A stretch of DNA of 39,015 bases from Candidatus Pacearchaeota archaeon (GCA_017609885.1 JAFCDB010000008.1:1-39015), one strand, 5' to 3'; shown: positions 22,044 through 30,046, counted from the stretch's first letter. The notes: generated by a model not told the origin, from the letters alone. Translations and numbers: made by a program.

Positions 22044-22143
22044 ATGGAGGATTTTGGGATAATTAATAAAGAGATTAAATTTGCAGTTAGACAGACGAGA
22101 CTTTCAGGGAGGAGGGTTGTGAAGGGGGGGGGATTTTAGGTAG
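22044..22143 (+). pseudogene. Histone-fold C-terminal-like remnant, copy 2
   Basis: From ATG 22044 the frame reads MEDFGIINKEIKFAVRQTRL then SGRRVVKG, similar to copy 1 and to histone C-termini. A G9 run (22124-22132) shifts the frame; with eight Gs it would continue to DFR and a stop at 22141-22143. It is either a decayed fragment or affected by a homopolymer sequencing error. Confidence 0.45.
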
Positions 22144-22164
22144 TTTTTTTGAGGGGAAGTGTGA

Positions 22165-22782
22165 TTATTTTTCTTTTAATTTCTCTTTCATTTCTTTTTG
22201 TTCTTCAGCTTCTTTTTTAATAGTTTTTTTAGTATATTTTTCAAACCTCTCCATCAAATAAACATACCAATATAAAATAAAACTGACAACAACGATTGCA
22301 ATAACAATCCTCAAATTATCTTTCAAAAGAGGAGAAATCAATTCTATAAATTTTGAAAAAAGTTTAAACTGAGCTAACAAAATTGAAACAAAAACACCAA
22401 CACCAAAATTAACAATTTCACTAGAAGCAAAAATAGCTTTAACTGCATAAAAAACCATCAAAAAAACATAAATCCAAGCCCCTAGAGAAAGAAAAAACAT
22501 CCAAGATAATGAATATTCAACTCCTAAAATAACTTTAAAAACAGGATTCAGATATTTCAAAAAATCGCCTATAAATAAAACAATTTTTCCAAATCCCTTA
22601 TTTTCTAATATTTTATCCCACTCATCCTCTAAATAATCTTGTGCAACATTTTTTGCATCTTCAGAATCTATTGAAATATCATTGGGGTCAAAACCTAAAA
22701 CCTCTTCGGGATTTGGAATAGCTGCAGAAATAAAACTAAGACAAAACAATATCAACAAAAAAATTATCAAACTCTTTTTCAT
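22165..22782 (-). CDS. Secreted-signal multi-pass membrane protein of the local family
   Basis: A signal peptide MKKSLIIFLLILFCLSFISA is followed by an acidic extracytoplasmic segment (about 24-65), then about four membrane helices (about 85-110, 115-135, 140-165, 172-192) and a Lys/Glu-rich cytoplasmic tail. The region GVGVFVSILLAQFKLFSKFIELISPLLKDN parallels the IIxxIVxxIxIRFI segment in the two proteins encoded at 22832 and 23803, so I group it with them. No known family is recognised. Confidence 0.7.
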   Translation of the reverse strand: MKKSLIIFLLILFCLSFISAAIPNPEEVLGFDPNDISIDSEDAKNVAQDYLEDEWDKILENKGFGKIVLFIGDFLKYLNPVFKVILGVEYSLSWMFFLSLGAWIYVFLMVFYAVKAIFASSEIVNFGVGVFVSILLAQFKLFSKFIELISPLLKDNLRIVIAIVVVSFILYWYVYLMERFEKYTKKTIKKEAEEQKEMKEKLKEK

Positions 22783-22831
22783 AATAAACTAATGAATAAG
22801 TTGTTTTTAAAATTTTAGATTAAACAAAAAA

Positions 22832-23707
22832 TTATATCAAATCAAGATTCCCATAAAGATTCTTCAATTCTCGAAGTTGTTTTTTAGCTTCATTCCTATC
22901 ATCCTTTGGAGTTTTACGATCTGAAGCAATTTCTTGCCATTTATCAATTTCATTCCTTAACTCATGACGTTCTTCAATAGATTTTGTTGCCAATTGTTTC
23001 TCAACAGCATGCTGATGTTTTTCCCTACCAATATATCTTCTTACAGTTGAATCAAAAAAGAGCATGATTCCAGCTAAAACCAAAAACACTATATAAATCC
23101 AAATAAAATCATTCCAACCTCCAGGGGATATCTGATCTCTACCCATTTCTCCTGGAAAAAATATTAAATATGACATAAATATAATATAAAATAACCAAAG
23201 AAGTTTTCTTGCAAGAGGATATTTAAGTTTCATAGTAACAAAAAATAAAGCTAAAAAGGGAGCTCCAACTAATATGGTAGCAACAAATGCACTAGATGGA
23301 GCAGTTAAAGAAAGCCACATATTGTTAGGCATAAATCTAACACCAATAATTGAAACAATTATTCCAACCGCGAGATTAGTTAAATTTCCTTTATTATCAT
23401 CTCCAAAAATATTCACGGAATCAAGTGTTCCAACGATAATTATAGATATTAAAATAAATGTTAAAATCACTAAAAAATTGGTATTTGCATCTTCACCTAA
23501 ATTTAATAGAACATTAAATAAGGGACCCAACACAGTCATAAAATTAGTCGAAACAGAATCTAAAGAATTTTGCAAAGCACCTCCAAAATCACTCCTCCCA
23601 TTATTGCTCCAATCAACAAGAGCAATACCAAGAACTATAATCAAAAATAAACCTATCGATCCGAGAACTATTTGTGTTACACCAACTTGGCCTCTTCTTT
23701 CTTTCAT
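22832..23707 (-). CDS. Multi-pass membrane protein with coiled-coil tail
   Basis: The 291-residue protein has six or seven membrane helices. The N-terminus MKERRGQVGVTQIVLGSIGLFLIIVLGIA resembles a class III (prepilin-type) signal (RRG-Q). The central block NLAVGIIVSIIGVRFMPN then GAPFLALFFVTMKLKYPLARKLLWLFYIIF aligns by eye with blocks in the proteins at 23803 and 24596 (IRF...GILAIxxIPMxIFFYF...RKMFWxxY). A helical, charged tail (about 230-291) follows. Function unknown. Confidence 0.7.
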   Translation of the reverse strand: MKERRGQVGVTQIVLGSIGLFLIIVLGIALVDWSNNGRSDFGGALQNSLDSVSTNFMTVLGPLFNVLLNLGEDANTNFLVILTFILISIIIVGTLDSVNIFGDDNKGNLTNLAVGIIVSIIGVRFMPNNMWLSLTAPSSAFVATILVGAPFLALFFVTMKLKYPLARKLLWLFYIIFMSYLIFFPGEMGRDQISPGGWNDFIWIYIVFLVLAGIMLFFDSTVRRYIGREKHQHAVEKQLATKSIEERHELRNEIDKWQEIASDRKTPKDDRNEAKKQLRELKNLYGNLDLI

Positions 23708-23802
23708 AAATAAAATAATGAAAAAGACTTTATAAACTTTATTATAAAATCGGCCAAATATAAAAAGGCAATATTTTTAAACATGGGCTACATTAAATTA
23801 AA

Positions 23803-24594
23803 ATGAAAAAAAGAAGTAAACTACTATTATTTTTTGCGATAATGTTTTTTTTATTGGCATTGCCATTTACTAGTGCACAATCTTTCAACTTTGACAATAT
23901 AAGTTATGCAATAAATGATATAATTGAAAAAGGCATAGAAATTCTAACACCTTTTTTCCAAAAAGTAATAGGAGATTATTCCACCAGTAGTTTCTTTTTC
24001 ACAAAAATCTTATTTCTTATTCTCCTAACAATAATCATTAAAAATATATTGGATAGAACTCCAATTGGAGAGGGAAACAAAAATATAAGCATAATTATAT
24101 CCTCAATTGTTTCAGTCATTGCAATAAGATTTATACAAGAGAATGAATTCTTTGAAGCAATTTTAATTCAATATGGAGTCCTTGGAATTGCAATAACAAC
24201 AATTCTACCAATGGTAATCTTTTTCTATTTCATCCACAATACAAAAGTTGGAACATTTGGGAGAAAAATGTTTTGGGGAATATATGCCATAACCCTCGGA
24301 GCAATATGGATGACAAAAGCTAACGAACTACCTGAAATTGCAAATTGGATTTATGGTTTAACATTTGTAGCCGCAATAATTTTCATATTTCTTGATAAAT
24401 CAATACATTCATATTTTGGACTTTCAGAATTTACACATTATGAAAAAAAAGTTAATAAAAAAATGATTCGAAAAATCCTAAAAGATTTGGATGAATTAGA
24501 AGAAGATTATAGAAATGGAAGAGTAACTGAAAGAGATTACAAGTACGAAAAAAGAAATCTTCGAAATCAAATAAAAGAATTCTCAAAAGAATAA
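23803..24594 (+). CDS. Multi-pass membrane protein, paralogue of the 22832 protein
   Basis: The 263-residue protein has a signal peptide (MKKRSKLLLFFAIMFFLLALPFTSAQ), then FDNISYAINDIIEKGIEILTPFFQKVIGD, six or so membrane helices with IIISSIVSVIAIRFIQENEFFEAI and GRKMFWGIYAIT, and a helical charged tail (about 210-263, KKVNKKMIRKILKDLDELEEDYRNGR). Signal, block order and tail parallel the minus-strand neighbour, so the two divergent genes appear to be paralogues. The next gene begins 1 nt after its stop. Confidence 0.7.
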   Translation: MKKRSKLLLFFAIMFFLLALPFTSAQSFNFDNISYAINDIIEKGIEILTPFFQKVIGDYSTSSFFFTKILFLILLTIIIKNILDRTPIGEGNKNISIIISSIVSVIAIRFIQENEFFEAILIQYGVLGIAITTILPMVIFFYFIHNTKVGTFGRKMFWGIYAITLGAIWMTKANELPEIANWIYGLTFVAAIIFIFLDKSIHSYFGLSEFTHYEKKVNKKMIRKILKDLDELEEDYRNGRVTERDYKYEKRNLRNQIKEFSKE

Positions 24595-24595
24595 A

Positions 24596-25054
24596 ATGAA
24601 TATCCTATTTAATGACATCTCAATAAGAATTCTAATATTTATGCTCACATTCGCAATAATTTTCCCTATAATAAAAAAGATATTCAAAGATAAAGGAGTT
24701 TCTGCAGTAATTTCTATGGCAATTGCAGGTATAGCTTCATTTTATATTTCTTACGAACAAATAGAAATTCTCTTTAAAACATATGGAATAATAGGAATAA
24801 TTCTTGCAATGTTAATTCCTTTCATGATAGCTTTCTTCTTTATTTATTATTCAAATATCGCCAATCCAATAAGAAAAATGTTTTGGATATTTTATAGCAT
24901 TCTTACAATAGTAATCTTACAATCTATTATTTCTTCTCAAGAAACATTAACTTTAATAATCATTGCAATTGTTATTTTGATTATTTTAATAATTTTATTT
25001 GACAAAACAATAAAGGATAAAGTTGAGGGTATGAGAAATCTTAGATCACGTTGA
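24596..25054 (+). CDS. Shorter paralogue of the local membrane family
   Basis: The 152-residue protein has five hydrophobic segments and retains the common blocks IISMAIAGIASFYISYEQIEILFKTYGIIGIILAM and NPIRKMFWIFYSILT, but lacks the signal peptide and the long charged tail. It starts 1 nt after the stop of the upstream paralogue, so it is certainly co-transcribed. Function unknown; a hetero-oligomeric membrane assembly is a plausible inference from the tandem paralogues. Confidence 0.7.
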   Translation: MNILFNDISIRILIFMLTFAIIFPIIKKIFKDKGVSAVISMAIAGIASFYISYEQIEILFKTYGIIGIILAMLIPFMIAFFFIYYSNIANPIRKMFWIFYSILTIVILQSIISSQETLTLIIIAIVILIILIILFDKTIKDKVEGMRNLRSR

Positions 25055-25073
25055 TTAATTTAAAGATTCCCCA

Positions 25074-25337
25074 TCACATCCTCCGATACCCAACCACATC
25101 CTTGCCCTGATAAATAGGAACCTCTGAAGATTTCTGTTTTTTTCCAGAACCACCTCGCTTCATTAAAAAAAATCCAACAACTAAAATCACAGCTCCAACA
25201 CCAATTAAAATAAAACTATTAATTTCCTCTAAAAAAGGAACAATTTCAATAAAAAATTCTTTGATAGGTTTCAAACTCAGCGACAAAATCGCCAATCCCA
25301 AAACCATGACAAAATACGAAATTATTTTCCTCACCAT
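25074..25337 (-). CDS. Two-helix small membrane protein
   Basis: ATG 25337 is 26-33 nt from the minus-strand TATA box ATTTATATAAC (about 25361-25371), which favours this start over the open frame to 25391. The 87-residue product has two membrane helices (MVRKIISYFVMVLGLAILSL and INSFILIGVGAVILVVGFFLM), a Lys/Gly-rich linker and the C-terminal peptide EVPIYQGKDVVGYRRM. That last motif looks conserved-domain-like, but I cannot name the family. Confidence 0.65.
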   Translation of the reverse strand: MVRKIISYFVMVLGLAILSLSLKPIKEFFIEIVPFLEEINSFILIGVGAVILVVGFFLMKRGGSGKKQKSSEVPIYQGKDVVGYRRM

Positions 25338-25377
25338 CTTATATTTACTAGGAAATCTAGTTATATAAATTTTATGT

Positions 25378-25542
25378 CTAACTTTCAACATCAGGAATCA
25401 AAGAATTAATCAAATTGTTCTGCTGTCTGCTCCATTCCTTATCTGAATGCGTCCGAACAAATTCTGCCCAAAACTCCACAAAATTCATCCGCTCCTCACG
25501 ATTATTCCTGCCTGGTTTCAAAAAAATTCTTTTCTCTTTCAT
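25378..25542 (-). CDS. 54-residue partner of the nucleotidyltransferase at 25502
   Basis: ATG 25542 opens a basic N-terminus MKEKRIFLKPGRNNREERMN followed by FVEFWAEFVRTHSDKEWS and a short polar tail. It overlaps the upstream NTase gene by 41 nt in another frame. Small proteins coupled in this way to NTase-fold genes are common in archaeal toxin-antitoxin-like pairs, so a partner role is likely, but no family is recognised. Confidence 0.5.
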   Translation of the reverse strand: MKEKRIFLKPGRNNREERMNFVEFWAEFVRTHSDKEWSRQQNNLINSLIPDVES

Positions 25543-26122
25543 TTTCTTTTCTCCTATTAATAAGCTCCTTTACTTTATTAAGTTTATCATAATCTATTTT
25601 CCCTCTAAATATCTTCTCCAAATGATGTGCATCTTCAATATCTTTATCAGAACCAAGAAAATATTTTTTAAAAGCAATATTTCTTTCCAAACAAGAAATT
25701 TTAATTTTTCCTTTAGACAAAATAACAGTAACAAAATCATTAAAAACATTTTCATCAAGTTCATCCTTAGGAAACTTAACTTCAAAATTAGGAATTGACT
25801 CTCCTTTTTTCGCAAATCTAATTGCATACCCCTCTTTCAAATAATCAAATGCTTTTTCATTTGTATCAGTATTCAAACACCAAAAACCCTTTTCCTCAAG
25901 TTCACCATACATATTAAAAAAAACATCTGAAGAAATTTTAGGAATAAACATATCAATATCCTCGGTAACTCTGCTCCTCCCCAAAAGAATAGATACATAA
26001 CCAGAGATAATTACATAATCAGTATGTTTTCTAACAATTTCAACAAAATCCAGGGCAAACCTATCTAAATTACTCAATTCTTTACATACCTCAATTTCCC
26101 TTTTCTCAACATCATATTCCAT
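25502..26122 (-). CDS. AbiEii/DUF6036-like nucleotidyltransferase-fold protein
   Basis: The 206-residue protein has the motif YVIISGYVSILLGRSRVTEDIDMFIP (37-62), where G41 with D55 and D57 correspond to the G(S/G) and DxD of AbiEii- or DUF6036-type NTases. A downstream block KISCLERNIAFKKYFLGSDKDIEDAHHLEKIF is typical of the same group (R-x-x-K-D-xxD pattern). The C-terminus is Arg/Glu-rich. It is paired with a 54-residue downstream gene. A role as toxin or antitoxin component is inferred from the family. Confidence 0.7.
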   Translation of the reverse strand: MEYDVEKREIEVCKELSNLDRFALDFVEIVRKHTDYVIISGYVSILLGRSRVTEDIDMFIPKISSDVFFNMYGELEEKGFWCLNTDTNEKAFDYLKEGYAIRFAKKGESIPNFEVKFPKDELDENVFNDFVTVILSKGKIKISCLERNIAFKKYFLGSDKDIEDAHHLEKIFRGKIDYDKLNKVKELINRRKENEREKNFFETRQE

Positions 26123-26172
26123 ACAATATCCAATTACACAATCTATAAAAACTTAATTACACTAAACTAAAC

Positions 26173-26790
26173 ATGCTATCAGAACAAGAAACAAAACAAA
26201 TAAAAGAACAATTCTTCAAACAATTAGAAAATCTTCCAGAAGAACAGAGAGAATTAATAAAAGCAGAAATCCAGGCAATGACTCCAGAACAGCTTGAGGA
26301 ATTTCTCAAAAAAAACAACATGATGCAATCTCAAGGAGAAAACCAAAATCCATTTCGAATGATTGCAGAGGGAAAACTTCCAAGCTATAAAATCGCAGAA
26401 ACAGAACAAGCACTTGCAGTTTTAGAAATAAATCCTGTTTCAAAAGGCCATACTATAATAATACAAAAGGTTCCTGCAAAAACAATCTCAGAAAATATAA
26501 AAAAATTCGCAGAACAAATAGGAGAACTCCTCAAACACAAACTAAAATGTGAAAAAACAGAAGTCAGCGAAGCAGAAATTCTCGGAGAAAAAATAATCAA
26601 CATAATTCCGCTTTACAAAAACCAACAAATTTTAGATAAACGAGAAAAAGCAAGTGAAGAAGATTTAAAAAAAATCCAGGAAGAAATTCTAGCCATTTCT
26701 ATAGAAGAAAAACAAGAACCAACTAAACCAAAAAAGCCAAGGAAAATTCCTTTGAAGAGATTGCCAAAAGCACCGGTTAGGATGCCGTGA
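26173..26790 (+). CDS. HIT-like protein lacking the catalytic triad
   Basis: Residues about 60-155 follow the HIT fold: NPFRMIAEGKLPSYKIAETEQALAVLEINPVSKGHTIIIQK corresponds to the CIFCKI.EGEIPSYKVYED...INPVSKGHTLVIPK start of HIT hydrolases. At the place of the HxHxH triad there is ILGEKIINIIPLY, with no histidines, and the zinc-binding Cys residues are absent. An N-terminal helical region (1-50, MTPEQLEEFLKK) and a Lys/Pro-rich tail (KPKKPRKIPLKRLPKAP) are added. It is probably a non-catalytic nucleotide- or RNA-binding protein; the basic tail supports nucleic-acid contact (inference). Confidence 0.7.
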   Translation: MLSEQETKQIKEQFFKQLENLPEEQRELIKAEIQAMTPEQLEEFLKKNNMMQSQGENQNPFRMIAEGKLPSYKIAETEQALAVLEINPVSKGHTIIIQKVPAKTISENIKKFAEQIGELLKHKLKCEKTEVSEAEILGEKIINIIPLYKNQQILDKREKASEEDLKKIQEEILAISIEEKQEPTKPKKPRKIPLKRLPKAPVRMP

Positions 26791-26871
26791 ATTTTCATAT
26801 ATTCAATTAATCCATCTTTATTCATTAATCAAATACTAAACAACAGCATCTACAAAACATTATCGATTTAT

Positions 26872-26924
26872 CACATTAACAAAATCTCCTTGAATTTTTG
26901 CCGACCATGGAGTCAAAAATTCAA
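26872..26924. repeat. Family D-type hairpin, empty form
   Basis: TTGAATTTTTG (26890-26900) and CAAAAATTCAA (26914-26924) are perfect 11-bp arms around a 13-nt loop. The sequence from CACATTAACA through the right arm aligns with 12448-12556, where the loop is filled by a longer insert. It lies between the HIT-like and prepilin peptidase genes. Confidence 0.65.
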
Positions 26925-26936
26925 CTCCCTTTCCCC

Positions 26937-27785
26937 TCACCCAAAAACCCCCCAAAGCCCCCAATCCCCGCCATAAATCCACAAAACAATAATTGTCAAA
27001 AAAGCAAACAAAAACGCAGGAGTAAAAGGAATCCCATATTTCACCAAAACTTTTTTCTTATAATTTTTCTGCAGCAATTTCAAATCCTTTTCACTAAGCC
27101 CTTCCCAATTTGGCTCAACTGTTTTCCTTTCAACCTTAATCTTCCCAACAACCCAATCACCAACAGTCAACTTTTCAACATCAATGCGCTTAAACAAAGC
27201 TGACTTTTCAACTGCCTTCAAATAAACATACAAATAAGGAAGCACAGAAATAATCAACGCAGGAATCATCAAAATCATATCTTGAATAAAAGATAAAACC
27301 AAAAAAGCCAAAGCAAAAATAAGCGAAACATAAAAATAAAATCTATGCAAATAAAATTTTTTCTTAAATTCTTTCGCAAAACTTTTCCAATTAACAAAGG
27401 ACAAAATAAAACTATAAATTAAACTATACAAGGCCCCAAACAAAAAAAGTGCAATAATAAAAACAAAAAATATCAAAACATTTTCATAATACGTTCCTGC
27501 AATTGGAATAACAGCACCAAGCGCAATCATAAGTTTCGCATCTCCTCCAGCAAAAAGCCGAGAATAATAAAATCCATGAGCTAAAACAAAAAACACTCCA
27601 AATCCAAAAAAACCAAACACAATAAAACTCCAATCATTTGTAAACAAGCTATAAAAAAACCTCGCCACCAAAGCAAAAACAATCAAACTAAAATTAATCC
27701 AATTCGCAACCTCGCGCATTTTAAAATCCTGAATAACTGCAAACAAAATCCACAGCAATCCAAGGATGATTAAAAATTGTATCAT
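26937..27785 (-). CDS. Archaeal prepilin peptidase (A24 family)
   Basis: Class III signal peptidases remove the short basic leader of archaeal pilins and archaellins. The 282-residue protein has about seven membrane segments. The first catalytic Asp is D20 in QDFKMREVANW, and the second is D82 in LFAGGDAKLMIALG, the GxGD-type motif. A soluble insert (about 195-245, VEKLTVGDWVVGKIKVERKTVEPNW) precedes the last helix, as in the larger archaeal versions. It is the likely processing enzyme for the pilin-like operon at 30600-35712 (inference from co-occurrence). Confidence 0.9.
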   Translation of the reverse strand: MIQFLIILGLLWILFAVIQDFKMREVANWINFSLIVFALVARFFYSLFTNDWSFIVFGFFGFGVFFVLAHGFYYSRLFAGGDAKLMIALGAVIPIAGTYYENVLIFFVFIIALFLFGALYSLIYSFILSFVNWKSFAKEFKKKFYLHRFYFYVSLIFALAFLVLSFIQDMILMIPALIISVLPYLYVYLKAVEKSALFKRIDVEKLTVGDWVVGKIKVERKTVEPNWEGLSEKDLKLLQKNYKKKVLVKYGIPFTPAFLFAFLTIIVLWIYGGDWGLWGVFG

Positions 27786-27835
27786 GAAAATATCAAAGTA
27801 AAAACCTTTATTAATCTAACTAACTTAACTAAACA

Positions 27836-28825
27836 ATGGAAAAAGAGGCAGTTAGAGCAAAAAGATATTTATTTTGGGGAATCATCATTGCAATCACAGT
27901 TCTCTCATACCTTCTTCTCAAAGATCTCCTTATTGCAATCATGACCTCGGTTCTCCTTGCTTACATTTCAAAACCTCTTTACAAAAAACTATCTAAAAAA
28001 ATAAATAAACAAATCGCCGCATTTCTAACTGTAGTAGCAATAATTCTTACAATTTTCATCGTTCTTTCACTTTTTGTAGGCGCGTTCATCAACCAATTAA
28101 TAGGTTTTCTAAGCAGGGAAAATATCACAAATCTAGTAAATATCCTCTCAGAAATTATCAACTCCGAAATAATTAAAGAAAATCTCAGCGCAATAATAAA
28201 CGAAATCGGAAAAACACTTTTAGAAAAAATCCCTTCAACAATAAGCTACGCACCAATAATGCTTCTCAATCTTTTCGTAATATTTTTCACAACTTTTTAT
28301 CTATTGATGGAATGGGATTATCTTGAAAAAAAAGTAGAAGATATAATTCCCTTCAAAAACCGCCAAGACATTGTTAAAAAAATAAAAAACAAAACAAGCA
28401 GCATTATCTCTGGAACATTTTTTATAGCATTTATTGAATTTATCATAGCAGCAATTATTTTAAAACTCCTTGGAGTTGGCCCTTATTTAATTCTCGCATT
28501 TGCAATCGGACTACTTGCCTTTATTCCTGCTCTCGGCCCTGCAATAATCTGGGTACCATTGGCAATCATCGAATTTCTCTATGGAAAAACAGGAATCGCA
28601 ATCGGCGTCATGCTAATGGGAATTTTCCTCAGCATGGTAATTGACTTTATGCTTCGAGCCAAAATCCTCAGCTCAAAAACCGGAACTCATCCAGCAATAA
28701 TGCTCTTTGGAATAATCGGCGGAATCAAACTCTTCGGTTTCATAGGATTAATTATTGGCCCTTTAATTCTCAGCATCTTTGTAACCATTATTGAAAACAT
28801 TCCAAAAAACCATAAGGAAAATTAA
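27836..28825 (+). CDS. AI-2E/PerM family permease
   Basis: The 329-residue protein has about eight membrane helices with the family layout: two N-terminal helices (LFWGIIIAITVLSYLLLKDLLIAIMTSVLLAYISKPLYKKL), a soluble stretch (about 95-140), and a conserved C-terminal half GVGPYLILAFAIGLLAFIPALGPAIIW, MVIDFMLRAKILSSKTGTHPAIML and FGFIGLIIGPLILSI. Members include sodium/proton antiporters and putative export permeases; the substrate cannot be told. Transcribed alone, divergent from the prepilin peptidase gene. Confidence 0.85.
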   Translation: MEKEAVRAKRYLFWGIIIAITVLSYLLLKDLLIAIMTSVLLAYISKPLYKKLSKKINKQIAAFLTVVAIILTIFIVLSLFVGAFINQLIGFLSRENITNLVNILSEIINSEIIKENLSAIINEIGKTLLEKIPSTISYAPIMLLNLFVIFFTTFYLLMEWDYLEKKVEDIIPFKNRQDIVKKIKNKTSSIISGTFFIAFIEFIIAAIILKLLGVGPYLILAFAIGLLAFIPALGPAIIWVPLAIIEFLYGKTGIAIGVMLMGIFLSMVIDFMLRAKILSSKTGTHPAIMLFGIIGGIKLFGFIGLIIGPLILSIFVTIIENIPKNHKEN

Positions 28826-28860
28826 TATTTAAATCTCTTTTCATAATGTTTATGACTAAA

Positions 28861-29157
28861 TCATTCAAGTATCATTGAAACTAATTTTATATCATTACCG
28901 GCCAAAGTATAAGTTAATCTCCACGCATTAGGCAGATTATATTTCCATAAATTTGTCACTTTATATTTCTCCAGATAAATTTTAGGCCATAATCTCTTAG
29001 GAATCCTAACTCCACAAAATGGATCATCCTTAAGATCATCAATAGCCCTATTAATAAAATCAAATAATTTTTTATCTTCGAATTTTCCCTTCTCTAATTC
29101 CAAGTAAGCTTTCATTAATTCTTCGCTAACAAAAGAAACTTGATTAATTCTCCTCAT
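28861..29157 (-). CDS. RelE-like toxin, truncated by a TGA at a Trp codon
   Basis: The 98-residue product matches archaeal RelE-like toxins: DDPFCGVRIPKRLWPKIYLEKYKVTNLWKYNLPNAWRLTYTL. It ends ...VSMILE-TGA. The intact paralogue at 29735 continues ILDWMDHKDYERLFNF. Beyond the TGA the same frame continues FSHKHYEKRFKY and stops at 28822, so the Trp codon (TGG) has become TGA. The lost tail contains the conserved His/Tyr region of the family, so the toxin is probably inactive or weakened. The start overlaps the antitoxin gene by 4 nt (ATGA). Confidence 0.8.
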   Translation of the reverse strand: MRRINQVSFVSEELMKAYLELEKGKFEDKKLFDFINRAIDDLKDDPFCGVRIPKRLWPKIYLEKYKVTNLWKYNLPNAWRLTYTLAGNDIKLVSMILE

Positions 29158-29420
29158 TTTACAATAAGATTCTTACTCTCAAGTCGTCGAATCATCTCCG
29201 GATTCCACACCCACATAATGCAACCTTCATCATCAATAACAATCTTCCCAGAACTCTCAAGATAATCAAGTATAACCTGAAACGTCTGATACATCATTTT
29301 TTTCGGCAACTTTTTCCAAAGCTGATACCTTCCACATTCCTGACTATACTTTTCAATAGTTTTCTCAACCATAAGTATTGATTCTAAAGTCGGGCTATGA
29401 ATTTGCAATTGTTTTGTCAT
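29154..29420 (-). CDS. Antitoxin partner of the RelE-like toxin (copy 1)
   Basis: The 88-residue protein pairs with the downstream toxin. The block SPTLESILMVEKTIEKY, LWKKLPKKMMYQTFQVILDYLESSGKIVIDDEGCIMWVWNPE reads as a winged-helix fold (helices then a beta wing). It is paralogous to the protein at 30043-30321 (SPTLQTVLMVENFI...LPKKVMWQTFQIIMEYLES). AT-rich TATA candidates lie upstream at about 29430-29452. A DNA-binding autoregulator and toxin-neutralising role is inferred. Confidence 0.78.
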   Translation of the reverse strand: MTKQLQIHSPTLESILMVEKTIEKYSQECGRYQLWKKLPKKMMYQTFQVILDYLESSGKIVIDDEGCIMWVWNPEMIRRLESKNLIVK

Positions 29421-29465
29421 ATTATATAACTATATATAAGAAAGTATTTAAATTTTTCTGTAGAA

Positions 29466-29605
29466 GACTTTGGTGAAATCCTATGAAATTTGACATTTTT
29501 ATCTAATTTAATATCTCATTGCGAGACAGCACGTCGAGCAATGTTGGGAGGGCGGGCAGGGATTAGATAAAAATGTCTGAAAAATTAGGGGGGTTCACTA
29601 AAACT
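29466..29605. mobile_element. Family A palindromic element A3 (140 bp)
   Basis: Imperfect ends GACTTTGGTGAA / TTCACTAAAACT, second arms GACATTTTTATCTAAT and ATTAGATAAAAATGTC, inner hairpin ATTGCGAGAC/GTCGAGCAAT, and G-quadruplex motif GGGAGGGCGGGCAGGG (29546-29561). Near-identical 8-bp flanks CTGTAGAA (29458-29465) and CTATAGAA (29606-29613) look like a decayed target duplication. It lies between the small basic gene and the antitoxin gene of module copy 1. Confidence 0.8.
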
Positions 29606-29613
29606 CTATAGAA

Positions 29614-29733
29614 TTAAACACGGTTCTTATCAGTCCGATTCTGCCCGCCCTTCTTATATCCGCGTTTCAAACGCTTCTTCTTCAAATCCTTTTTTGTTTT
29701 CCGTTTTCCTGGAACTGCATAATCGTTTACCAT
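29614..29733 (-). CDS. 39-residue highly basic protein
   Basis: MVNDYAVPGKRKTKKDLKKK then RLKRGYKKGGQNRTDKNRV; nearly half the residues are Lys or Arg. It starts 1 nt after the stop of the toxin at 29735, so it is probably translated from the same message. A shorter relative (MPNDYVTPGKWKTKKDF...) lies at 30502-30579. RNA or ribosome binding is a guess from charge only. Confidence 0.55.
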   Translation of the reverse strand: MVNDYAVPGKRKTKKDLKKKRLKRGYKKGGQNRTDKNRV

Positions 29734-29734
29734 T

Positions 29735-30046
29735 TTAAAAATTAAATAACCTCTCATAATCTTTATGATCCATCCAATCTAAAATAACTGCAATAATTCC
29801 TACCTCATTTTCCATAGTAATCGTATAAATCAATCTCCAAGCAGAAGGAAGATTATAAATCCACAAATTATTAAGATGAAATTTATCGGGAATTAATTTC
29901 TTTTTAACATTTCTTCCGCAAAAAGGATTCTCTTGAATGGTTTGAATAGCTCTTTTCAAAGATTTCTTAAGGGGATCATTTTCAGAAATATCATTAAATG
30001 AATCTTCCAAATTCTCATCAATAAAAATAATTTTTTCAGCTTTCAT
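29735..30046 (-). CDS. RelE-like toxin, intact copy
   Basis: This 103-residue toxin has ENPFCGRNVKKKLIPDKFHLNNLWIYNLPSAWRLIYTI followed by the full tail VILDWMDHKDYERLFNF, typical of archaeal RelE-like mRNA interferases. It is the intact paralogue of the truncated toxin at 28861. Its start overlaps the antitoxin gene by 4 nt. RelE toxins cleave mRNA in the ribosome; this activity is inferred from the family. Confidence 0.82.
   Translation of the reverse strand: MKAEKIIFIDENLEDSFNDISENDPLKKSLKRAIQTIQENPFCGRNVKKKLIPDKFHLNNLWIYNLPSAWRLIYTITMENEVGIIAVILDWMDHKDYERLFNF

Noticed and set aside
28822-28863. TGA read as tryptophan (alternative genetic code)
   Set aside because: TGA is the natural stop in aEF-1beta, RadA and the zinc-ribbon gene, all at expected lengths, so a point mutation is the simpler reading.
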